DNA of 64,000 nucleotides from Pedobacter sp. Leaf250 (GTDB taxonomy: Bacteria > Bacteroidota > Bacteroidia > Sphingobacteriales > Sphingobacteriaceae), in assembly GCF_920984735.1 (NCBI RefSeq), contig NZ_CAKLBU010000017.1, positions 39,365 through 103,364 of the forward strand, read 5' to 3'. Position 1 is the stretch's first letter. The number at the start of each line of letters is the position of its first letter. The notes beneath the pieces are model-generated. The model was not told the origin of the DNA and made no database searches. It worked only from the letters and a program-made list of their open reading frames with translations. The position numbers and the translations under genes were made by a program. Positions 1-6,712 of the stretch are shown piece after piece.

Positions 1-525
1 TATAATAACACAGGAATACTGGCGCAAGAAATTGAAATCCCATTTGACCCAAGCCTAAACTTTGAAAAGGCCAAAAGGCACTTTGAGCACAGAATAGAAT
101 TAGCTCAGGGTTTTTTGGACGCGGCAGCAGATAGTTATGCCAATCAACATTATGCCATTGCCGTTTTTTTGACCCACCAAGTCATCGAACAATGTACCAT
201 TGCATTGATCAGAGTTAATCTCGCTTACAGATCAGATATTCATCACTTAGGCCGTCAACTAGATCTCTGCTGTTGCTTTTCAGAAGAACCTTCCAATCTT
301 TTTAGAACTACAAAAGACGATCTTTTATTATTTGAAATTTTACTAAGGAGCTATTCCCAGGCAAGATATAAGGATACTTTTAAAGTTGATTCAGGCGATG
401 CTGATAAACTTGTTTCAAAAGCATATGCATTCTTCGAACTCACCAAAAAGATTTGCACCAATAAAATAGCTGAGTTTAAATTCCAAAACGAGAAGCAAAC
501 AGAAATGGAGGTAGGTTTTGAATAA
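1..525 (+). CDS. HEPN-domain protein (5' end cut by window edge)
   Basis: The frame is open from base 1, so the start lies outside the window; about 174 residues are visible. The visible part is helical and matches the usual C-terminal HEPN fold: a helix with FEKAKRHFEHRIELA, a helix around HQVIEQCTIALI, an R-SDIH-H segment that fits the Rx4-6H HEPN signature, and RYKDTFKV near the end. HEPN proteins are often RNases or partners of nucleotidyltransferases in toxin-antitoxin or defence loci; whether a nucleotidyltransferase domain lies upstream cannot be seen. It overlaps the next gene by 8 bp, so the two are probably translationally coupled. Family call from the fold pattern, function inferred. 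Confidence 0.6.
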   Translation, partial: YNNTGILAQEIEIPFDPSLNFEKAKRHFEHRIELAQGFLDAAADSYANQHYAIAVFLTHQVIEQCTIALIRVNLAYRSDIHHLGRQLDLCCCFSEEPSNLFRTTKDDLLLFEILLRSYSQARYKDTFKVDSGDADKLVSKAYAFFELTKKICTNKIAEFKFQNEKQTEMEVGFE

Positions 526-1810
526 TTTCACTCCCGATATGCCTTTTTACAGGTATTTTAAACTCCCCTTCAAAAAAGGAACTCGATTGCTAGAAAGAAA
601 AACTCTGGATTCACTTTCGGAATTCAGGCCACCAAAACGCGGCTACCTTTCTGTTAGAGTAAAAAATCTGGGTTTTGTTAACGAGATACTTACCGCGTCT
701 ATCAGTATCGAAAAAGAAGATGTCGAAATGGTATTCATGAAAGTAACGCAGCATCATTTACTTATCAGCTGCAGCGTCGACACAGATGAATTTTATTTAA
801 GCAGATATGCCTACTTTTTTCTAAATAAATATTTATGGTTTTATCATGAAAAAAGCTTTGAGGATTATTACTATCCGGATTTCTTTGATGCTGATAGAGG
901 GACATCAAAATATCTGAAGATCGTGAGCAATAGTAAGGGCCTAACCATTAAACTCAAAGAGCAGTTTAGAAATCTTTTTAAACCGGGAGTTTCACTTCCC
1001 ATTATTCCGCTAAAAAATGAGGCAAGAATAAATATTTTTCTTGAACCACAATTATCGGATTCATTAGAAAATGATACACCAGTTATCGCATATTGTATTT
1101 TAGATCCCTTGAACCTACACCAGATATACAATGAAGAAAAAGAATTAACCCTACTCACTCCTTTTACGGCAACCCTAAATAATGACAAAAGAAATTTCAA
1201 ATCATTATTGACATACTTAAACAGTAATACGATATCAGACGATTTCGAGCTCAATTCAGGGCAGCTTAATTTGAACGACATTTGTGAAGAAATGTGGGAG
1301 AACTCTATCTATTTTCGAATGAAAAACCACAAGGACGAAAATTATAGCAGAACCTTTTCTGAAAGAAAAAAACTTCAGTTTGATCTTTGGAAAAGTGCAC
1401 TTCCGCTAATGATAAACGAACGTTTCATGTGCTATCAATGGATTTATGGTTTAAGATATATTAGAGGAAAGCCAATAAAAAAAGATATTCGCTTCTGTCA
1501 GGTTGCAGCAGATATACCTCAACTCAAATTTTTTCTTATCGACAAATGCGACTACTATTTCCTTGACCTGAAATTTATGGTGAATGGCAGGCTCTTCAAT
1601 TTTGCGACAATGTTTAACATGTTCTTTTTTGCTGCTGCAGAAAAGGAGCCGATGACGTTTTACTTGTTAGGTTCGATGGCTGATGCTGAAATCGTATCTT
1701 ATTTCTCGAAAATAAGTTTTCGGTTGCCTGTACTAAAGAAACATTATGATACCCACTTGAGGACCTTTGTTCAACAAATTGCACAAACCTATGGCTTAAC
1801 CAAAAGATAG
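518..1810 (+). CDS. Unrecognised 430-aa island protein coupled to the HEPN gene
   Basis: I do not recognise this protein. It has no signal peptide and no clear membrane segment. The N-terminal half is rich in aromatic residues and predicted beta strands; the C-terminal third is helical with aromatic clusters (MFNMFFFAAAEKE and KKHYDTHLRTFVQQIAQ). I compared it with RteC, a frequent neighbour in Bacteroides conjugative elements, and saw no convincing motif match. The start overlaps the HEPN gene by 8 bp and a clear terminator follows, so the two form the end of an operon. The role is presumably linked to the HEPN protein or to element maintenance, but this is only inference. Confidence 0.55.
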   Translation: MNNFTPDMPFYRYFKLPFKKGTRLLERKTLDSLSEFRPPKRGYLSVRVKNLGFVNEILTASISIEKEDVEMVFMKVTQHHLLISCSVDTDEFYLSRYAYFFLNKYLWFYHEKSFEDYYYPDFFDADRGTSKYLKIVSNSKGLTIKLKEQFRNLFKPGVSLPIIPLKNEARINIFLEPQLSDSLENDTPVIAYCILDPLNLHQIYNEEKELTLLTPFTATLNNDKRNFKSLLTYLNSNTISDDFELNSGQLNLNDICEEMWENSIYFRMKNHKDENYSRTFSERKKLQFDLWKSALPLMINERFMCYQWIYGLRYIRGKPIKKDIRFCQVAADIPQLKFFLIDKCDYYFLDLKFMVNGRLFNFATMFNMFFFAAAEKEPMTFYLLGSMADAEIVSYFSKISFRLPVLKKHYDTHLRTFVQQIAQTYGLTKR

Positions 1811-1824
1811 TCCTACACCAAATG

Positions 1825-1866
1825 CCTGTCCATTCTGGAATTTTAGAATGGGCAGGATTTTTTTCG
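1825..1866 (+). terminator. Rho-independent terminator after the HEPN operon
   Basis: Twelve-base arms (CCTGTCCATTCT at 1825-1836 and AGAATGGGCAGG at 1845-1856, with one G-T pair) enclose an 8-nt loop and are followed by a T tract. It lies 15 bases after the stop of the unrecognised gene. Confidence 0.85.
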
Positions 1867-1939
1867 TAGATGTAAAATGCAAACCTGGGTCGGGTTGAGC
1901 GGCAGGATTTGCAGGCCACAAATGCGTGGTTGGTAATTA

Positions 1940-2548
1940 TCAATTAGCTTTTTTCTGCTTATCCTTTAAATTCTTTTTTGATTTCCGTGCCGTTTCATAA
2001 TCTTTTTTTGCCTTGGCTTCCTTTAAACTTGCCTCGATTAATACCTGCTGCTGATGGATTTGGAGATCAGCGTTTTTCATTAGGTTCTCTTTGTCTTTCA
2101 GGTAATGCCCGTCAATTTCATTAGCGAGCTCTGCATAGGCCCCGCGTATCACCTTAAATTTATCTGATTCGGTTTTGAGCTCGCTATTCCTTAAGATTAA
2201 AAAGATGGAACTTCCTAAGGAAATTGCAACAATAAGAAAAATAATTATTGCACCAACAAAATAGAACTTTGATTTTATCTCATAGTGATGTTGGTGCTTT
2301 ACGTTAAACGATTCGGGTAACTGCTCTATTTTTTTCTTTAACACATTCATCGAAATTGCAAATCTCTTAAGCTCATCAATAGAAGGCATGATTCCTCCAT
2401 TAGGTGTAGTAATTGCAATCGCCTCATCCGCCTGCAAATTCTGATGCGCAATAATAGCCGATAACTTTTCATCCTGGAATTTCAGCTGACCGATAAGCAG
2501 ATCCATGATCTCTTCTATATTTTCTAACTTTTCATTTATGTTTTCCAT
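1940..2548 (-). CDS. Membrane-anchored coiled-coil protein of the mobilization module
   Basis: A 202-residue protein with an N-terminal helical segment (about 1-30), a spacer, one strong transmembrane helix at about 95-118 (FVGAIIIFLIVAISLGSSIF) and a long charged coiled-coil tail rich in K, E and A to the C-terminus. No enzyme motif is visible. It is the last gene of the leftward mobilization operon, 21 bp after the relaxase. Its position and single membrane helix suggest it anchors the relaxosome or contacts the helper transfer machinery; this is inference from context. Proteins of this shape are common next to MobB-type relaxases in Bacteroidota but have no established function that I can name. 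Confidence 0.6.
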   Translation of the reverse strand: MENINEKLENIEEIMDLLIGQLKFQDEKLSAIIAHQNLQADEAIAITTPNGGIMPSIDELKRFAISMNVLKKKIEQLPESFNVKHQHHYEIKSKFYFVGAIIIFLIVAISLGSSIFLILRNSELKTESDKFKVIRGAYAELANEIDGHYLKDKENLMKNADLQIHQQQVLIEASLKEAKAKKDYETARKSKKNLKDKQKKAN

Positions 2549-2569
2549 AAGATTGCCTTTAATTTGTAA

Positions 2570-3514
2570 TTACCTGCCTCTTCCCTGACTTTGTTCTTCA
2601 TCATAACCGGTTCCTCTTTTTTTCTTTTTTCTGGGCTCTGGTTCAGCTTGAATCGGCGAGAACGTAGGCGCAAACAGAATTTCCAATACTTCAGTCAGTT
2701 TAGAGGATTCACTAAACGTCCCCTTGCCAAGAGAACTTTCACTAAATTCCCTTTCTAGTAAGTTTATTTTGGTAGAATCCTTGTGAACAGATATATCCTG
2801 AAAAAAGGCATTGAGTTTACCATAACTTAGCGACCTGTCGATTTCAGAACCTTTAAAAATATATTCTCCGCTCTTGAATGAAATGCCCTGTATTTCGTTG
2901 CTACCCTTCTTATATTTGAAAACCATTTCAATACCGGCGTTGGCTAGTTTATTTCCAAAGCTCTCCCAGTCTTTACTACTTTTTTTTGCTGATTTGATTT
3001 GGTCAAAAAGCAGATACCGGATCTTATCGCTTCCTTTAAGCGCTTTTCTGTTAACTTTGTCTCTATCCTTTGCTATAAATAACCTATGCTTTACGGTTAT
3101 TTCTTTGCAGGCCGAAACGTTTTTTTTAAACTGGAACTGGTCAGAAATTGTCTTGCCATCATTATCCACCCGATTATAAATTATATGTAAATGGGGGTGA
3201 TGGTTATCATTATGCCGGACAACAAGCAACTGCGTATTTCTTATGCCCATGAGCTTCAAATACTCCATTGCCATTGCCAACATATTTTCATTACTCAATT
3301 TATCTCTATCAACTTCACTCCAGCTAAGGGAAATATGGGCTACCGCTTTTGAAAGCTCAGGATTCATCTTTCTTTGCAAATCAAAATCCCTTACAATGAG
3401 GATTGGTTTATCCATCCTGATCCCATCCCCATGAAGAATCTCTGCATCCTTCTTATTTACTACATAGCGAACACAACCACCGAAGCTTTTTCCAATTACA
3501 ATTTTTCCTATCAT
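2570..3514 (-). CDS. Relaxase / mobilization nuclease (MobA/VirD2-like, HUH)
   Basis: A 314-residue conjugative relaxase that would nick the origin of transfer and stay bound to the 5' end of the strand being moved. The N-terminus (MIGKIVIGKSFGGCVRYV) is the usual start of Bacteroidota relaxases of Pfam family Relaxase PF03432. The metal-binding HUH-type motif is HHPHLHIIYNRVD at about residues 105-117, preceded by VVRHNDN. The catalytic tyrosine is probably among the first 20 residues (Y17). The C-terminal tail is short and basic, with an RKKKKRG cluster. The start overlaps the MobC-like gene by 4 bp (ATGA), the usual mobC-mobB coupling. There is no coupling protein or type IV secretion gene in the window, so transfer would need a helper element. 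Confidence 0.9.
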   Translation of the reverse strand: MIGKIVIGKSFGGCVRYVVNKKDAEILHGDGIRMDKPILIVRDFDLQRKMNPELSKAVAHISLSWSEVDRDKLSNENMLAMAMEYLKLMGIRNTQLLVVRHNDNHHPHLHIIYNRVDNDGKTISDQFQFKKNVSACKEITVKHRLFIAKDRDKVNRKALKGSDKIRYLLFDQIKSAKKSSKDWESFGNKLANAGIEMVFKYKKGSNEIQGISFKSGEYIFKGSEIDRSLSYGKLNAFFQDISVHKDSTKINLLEREFSESSLGKGTFSESSKLTEVLEILFAPTFSPIQAEPEPRKKKKRGTGYDEEQSQGRGR

Positions 3515-3870
3515 TCCCTGAAATACTTAGCAATCAATTCATGTATCTCACCTATCAACTCCCTACACTTTTTCTGGAACACCAATAGTCCTTGCTCATG
3601 AGAAAGCTTGGTAAGCTGGTTCAGGTTGTTTGCCATTCCTGCAAGTATCCTGAATACCTTCAAATCCTCAGGACTTATTCTTGGTGAAACCTTTCCCGCT
3701 TTAGCTGCCTGGCGAAACCAATCACTGATTTTAATCCCAGCCTTATTAGCCTTTCCCTCAATGATAAAATGATCCGTTTTGCTCAATCTAACCATAATGA
3801 TTTTTTCTCGTTTTATCTTTTTTACCGGCCTGCCCCCCTTAGACTTTCCGACATTTAATAGTTCTTCCAA
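3511..3870 (-). CDS. MobC-like relaxosome accessory protein
   Basis: Small basic DNA-binding protein that would help the relaxase at oriT. The core has a GGRPVKKIKREK tract, then a ribbon-helix-helix-like stretch (MVRLSKTDHFIIEGKANKAGIK) and the conserved MobC segment with ANNLNQLTK near the C-terminus. The open frame runs on to 4002, but its first part reads through the oriT-like inverted repeats and has no protein-like composition. I therefore prefer a TTG start at 3870 (about 119 residues, normal for the family); the exact start is uncertain. The stop overlaps the start of the relaxase gene by 4 bp. Confidence 0.75.
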   Translation of the reverse strand: MEELLNVGKSKGGRPVKKIKREKIIMVRLSKTDHFIIEGKANKAGIKISDWFRQAAKAGKVSPRISPEDLKVFRILAGMANNLNQLTKLSHEQGLLVFQKKCRELIGEIHELIAKYFRE

Positions 3871-3923
3871 AATGTTCCTTAATTTTTCTTCACCTACTTT
3901 TTGCGACCATCGGGAGTAAAAAG

Positions 3924-3981
3924 GCAAGTTCTTTTTCGCCGTAGCGGAAAAGGTTTTTGTATAGCAAAAACACAAACTTGC
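3924..3981. other. Candidate origin of transfer (oriT)
   Basis: A nested dyad lies just upstream of mobC. The outer arms GCAAGTT (3924-3930) and AACTTGC (3975-3981) are perfect. Inside them are a TTTTCGC/GCG-AAAA hairpin (3933-3951, one bulge) and a perfect GTTTTTG/CAAAAAC hairpin (3953-3971, loop tatag). This cruciform sits between the primase-like gene and the mobC-relaxase pair, the usual place for oriT in mobilizable elements. The nick site cannot be fixed from sequence alone. Confidence 0.55.
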
Positions 3982-4017
3982 TCCCTCAAAACGCCAAGTC
4001 AATCACCGCTTAATATT

Positions 4018-4971
4018 CTACTGTTTAATTAATGATTTTAAAATCTGATATGCCCTTTTCCGATCTCCATAAGCAGCATAATGAATAAGAATATCGCAGG
4101 GAGATCCACCTTTTTTATTTATGAAAAATTGTGCCGCAGGAGCTTCACTACTGAATACAAAAAATGTTCTTAAAGTTGTATGGTACTCTGCACTCAGTCC
4201 ATTCCTAACCTCCTTTCCAGGCCTGGTGTACCGAATCCTTGGACCTTTATGGCTGTGGCATTTCCAACCGGCATTCAATAGGATAGTATTGATAATATCC
4301 TTATCGGCTTGACTGTTAAAATCTTGCCAGATATTTCCATTCATACCAGACCTAAGCTGACCAGTTAATAGCCTGCTAACTACAGTCTCGGGAAAAAGTC
4401 TTTTTTTAAACAGGACTGCCTCGTCATTAAAAAAAGCATTTGGATCAAAGGACAGAAAACGATATGAGGCCACGTTTCTTGGTGCAGTATCCAAGGTAAT
4501 ATCCAAACTATAAAAATACTGAACCATGGCGTCAAAATGTTCCTTGTGAAATTCAACAAACTCAATAGGAATCAAACCCCATAATCCATTTCCGCTTGCT
4601 GATTTACCACAATAGGCTATGTAAGGTATTGCAATAATCCTCTTAAATATGTTATCGAGCCTCTCGCCAAGACCGTCAACATCAAAGGCAAGATAACCAC
4701 TATGGCTATGATGAAAGCGCTCACCTCGTCCGCCGAGTTGCTGGCTACACGGAGTAATTGCTAATAACTTTCCCTTTAAGTATTGCTGCCTAGGGGACTT
4801 ATATTCACATTGTCGGATTTCGCTTAAAATATCAGCTTGCCAAGACGTTGACAAAGCATCAAATAAAGTAATTGATTTTGGAGAGGTACTGTATTTATTC
4901 TCAAAAATACTGCACCAGGCTGTTCTCAAACTTCTCATAAAAGAATTTTGGAACTGAAATAGAATGGCCAT
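4018..4971 (-). CDS. BT4734/BF3469-type (VirE N-like) primase-like protein
   Basis: A 317-residue protein of the BT4734-like N-terminal family (PF08800), found in Bacteroidota mobile elements and related to archaeo-eukaryotic primases. Visible motifs are GYLAFDVDGL (acidic pair) at about 91-100 and CGKSASGNGLWG at about 120-131, then APRNVASYRFLSFDPNAF at about 160-177. Larger relatives fuse this to a helicase; here the ATPase is the separate gene just upstream (5036-6223). The pair probably replicates or primes the excised, single-stranded form of the element. It lies 65 bp after the ATPase gene and in front of the oriT-like dyad. Family call confident; the primase reaction is inferred. Confidence 0.75.
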   Translation of the reverse strand: MAILFQFQNSFMRSLRTAWCSIFENKYSTSPKSITLFDALSTSWQADILSEIRQCEYKSPRQQYLKGKLLAITPCSQQLGGRGERFHHSHSGYLAFDVDGLGERLDNIFKRIIAIPYIAYCGKSASGNGLWGLIPIEFVEFHKEHFDAMVQYFYSLDITLDTAPRNVASYRFLSFDPNAFFNDEAVLFKKRLFPETVVSRLLTGQLRSGMNGNIWQDFNSQADKDIINTILLNAGWKCHSHKGPRIRYTRPGKEVRNGLSAEYHTTLRTFFVFSSEAPAAQFFINKKGGSPCDILIHYAAYGDRKRAYQILKSLIKQ

Positions 4972-5035
4972 TCCACTTGCCGTTCCAGTTTACTTAATGA
5001 ACTAAACTGAAATGGCTCTACCTTTAGGTAGCCAT

Positions 5036-6223
5036 TCAGTTCAGTTCAGTATCTGGATTCAGGTTAATTATCGCTGCCTTTCCGCGAAGGCTTTCCTCTT
5101 CCGGATTGGAAAGGATCTTGTCAATTTGTAATCTGGTAATCAAATCACTGACCTTATTCATGCCTGGACTCTGATCCAGATCAAATGAATTTCTAAGTCC
5201 TTCCGCTAGCAAGGGTTTTAGTTGTGAGCGGAGAAGTCCATTACCAAATTTAACAAAGATGGATTTGAGAAGAACTTTGAGCAAATCCTTGTCTATTGCA
5301 TCATAATTTTGAAGGACTTTCTTTGATTCGCTTACGTGACTGTCCCGTGAATGGATAAGATCATCAAATAAAACCCTTCTCCCGGTATTGGAAAAGGTCA
5401 GCGTCAAAGGGTCGCACTCCAATACGAAACTTGAGCCTTTAAACTCTAACCCAAGATAATTACCCTTGAGTACGGAGAGATGCTTCAAGTTACCATCGAA
5501 GACATCATTCCTTAATTCCAGTACCAATCTGCACTTCTGCTCAAGTCCTCCGGCTCCCTGCACGTTGCTCTTATTTGGGATAAGAGATTCTGTCCGCTTA
5601 TTGGTGTGATGCATCAGCAATATTAAACATTGGTAGGTTGTGGCAAGCCGCTTCATAGAGCTAAGTACATGCCTTACCTCTCCATTGTCTTTGATATCAT
5701 TAACCAAATCACCCAGCGTATCAATCTTGATGATGTCTATTTGCTGGCAAACTAAAATATTCTCTAATTTGCCAATCAGGTTATCTGCGTCGAAAATGAA
5801 GTAAAGGCTTTCCAAAGACCGGATAATTAAATCCTCAGGTTGGTTTTTAAGCTGTTTCCGAATTAAATAACTGATGGCGAGATCATCATCTTCGGTGCAT
5901 ACGATAATTGCCTTACGGGAAAGTTGTTCTGAAAAAGAAAAACCTATAAACTCATTTTTATTTAAAACCAGCGAGAGGATTAGGTCTCTTGCGAAAATTG
6001 ATTTTCCAGTATCTGAACTACCCGCAAGTAAAACTAAGCCAACCTTTGGAAACAACTCACCCAGCATTTTTGGTAATTCGAGAATATTTCGCCGAAAAAG
6101 ATCAGCACCAGAAAAAAAACCAACCTTTTCGATACCTTCTATTAGTTGATTTTTTTCGGCATCTGCGATAAGTTTATTGTTCCTGTGAACAGAAAGCGCA
6201 TTTATTCCAACTGAATTTTTCAT
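5036..6223 (-). CDS. RecA/RepA-like AAA ATPase (replicative helicase type)
   Basis: A 395-residue P-loop ATPase of the AAA_25/RepA group. Walker A is AGSSDTGKS at about 67-75 and a Walker B-like strand is IDIIKIDTLGDL at about 160-171; LILLMHHTNKR at about 195-205 matches the following conserved strand of RecA-fold helicases. The C-terminal third is helical and probably a winged-helix domain. In Bacteroidota mobilizable elements this protein sits between a small HTH gene and a primase-like gene and is thought to help replicate the circular form. It overlaps the HTH gene by 4 bp (ATGA). Function assigned from family and context. Confidence 0.8.
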   Translation of the reverse strand: MKNSVGINALSVHRNNKLIADAEKNQLIEGIEKVGFFSGADLFRRNILELPKMLGELFPKVGLVLLAGSSDTGKSIFARDLILSLVLNKNEFIGFSFSEQLSRKAIIVCTEDDDLAISYLIRKQLKNQPEDLIIRSLESLYFIFDADNLIGKLENILVCQQIDIIKIDTLGDLVNDIKDNGEVRHVLSSMKRLATTYQCLILLMHHTNKRTESLIPNKSNVQGAGGLEQKCRLVLELRNDVFDGNLKHLSVLKGNYLGLEFKGSSFVLECDPLTLTFSNTGRRVLFDDLIHSRDSHVSESKKVLQNYDAIDKDLLKVLLKSIFVKFGNGLLRSQLKPLLAEGLRNSFDLDQSPGMNKVSDLITRLQIDKILSNPEEESLRGKAAIINLNPDTELN

Positions 6224-6519
6224 ATAGAATGCCCTTTCTGTTTTTCAACTGCAGCCGCTAATGCTTCAATAGAATATAATACTCGCCTACCAATTCGGTG
6301 CGGGATCAGAATACCCGCTTTTTCCCAATAATAGAGTGTTGTGAGAGAAACGTTTAAAAGACGTTTAGTTTCCTCGCGTGTTTTATACCTGATTTTTTCC
6401 TCCGGTTCTTCACCGGATGACTTGGTATTTTTAAAGAGTTCACCAAAAACCTCTCTTACTTGTTCGGAAAGAACTTCCTTGAATTCTGAATCCGAATAAC
6501 TTGTTAAAACTTGTGCCAT
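6220..6519 (-). CDS. Small helix-turn-helix (excisionase/MerR-fold) protein
   Basis: About 99 residues if started at the second methionine (6519), which I prefer; the frame opens at 6543. The C-terminal half holds a winged helix of the excisionase type: YKTREETKRLLNVSLTTLYY, then WEKAGILIPHRIGRRVLYS. Such proteins are the first gene of Bacteroidota mobilizable-element operons and act as excision directionality factors or regulators. It overlaps the ATPase gene by 4 bp. It reads away from the defence-like operon that starts at 6713, so the 190 bp between them is a divergent control region. Confidence 0.8.
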   Translation of the reverse strand: MAQVLTSYSDSEFKEVLSEQVREVFGELFKNTKSSGEEPEEKIRYKTREETKRLLNVSLTTLYYWEKAGILIPHRIGRRVLYSIEALAAAVEKQKGHSI

Positions 6520-6602
6520 ACCTTTTGTAATTGAATGGCACAATGTTCATTAGGATAAACCTTAGGATAGTCTCATTTTTTTAAAATGATAATGAAAATC
6601 CA

Positions 6603-6660
6603 CCCTTAAAAAAAAGATAAATAATTCTAGAATTTGAGTTAGAGAAATGCTCTTTAAGGG
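6603..6660. promoter_or_regulatory. Nested dyads in divergent control region
   Basis: CCCTTAAA (6603-6610) is matched by TTTAAGGG (6653-6660), and a 12-bp palindrome AATTCTAGAATT (6623-6634) lies nearly at its centre. The region lies between the mobilization operon and the methyltransferase gene. It could be an operator; no matching regulator gene is obvious apart from the adjacent HTH protein. Confidence 0.3.
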
Positions 6661-6667
6661 CGAATAG

Positions 6668-6675
6668 TATTTTTG
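6668..6675 (+). promoter_or_regulatory. Bacteroidota -7 element for the methyltransferase operon
   Basis: TATTTTTG fits the TAnnTTTG -7 consensus of the Bacteroidota primary sigma factor, 37 bp before the ATG at 6713. I see no good -33 TTTG at the expected spacing, so this is only a candidate. Confidence 0.35.
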
Positions 6676-6712
6676 TATCTTTATACGCCAATTAAGGCTC
6701 TCCTTACTTTTT

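Noticed and set aside
518..1810. RteC-type conjugative element regulator
   Set aside because: Context fits, but the sequence lacks the C-terminal motifs I associate with RteC, so I left it unnamed.
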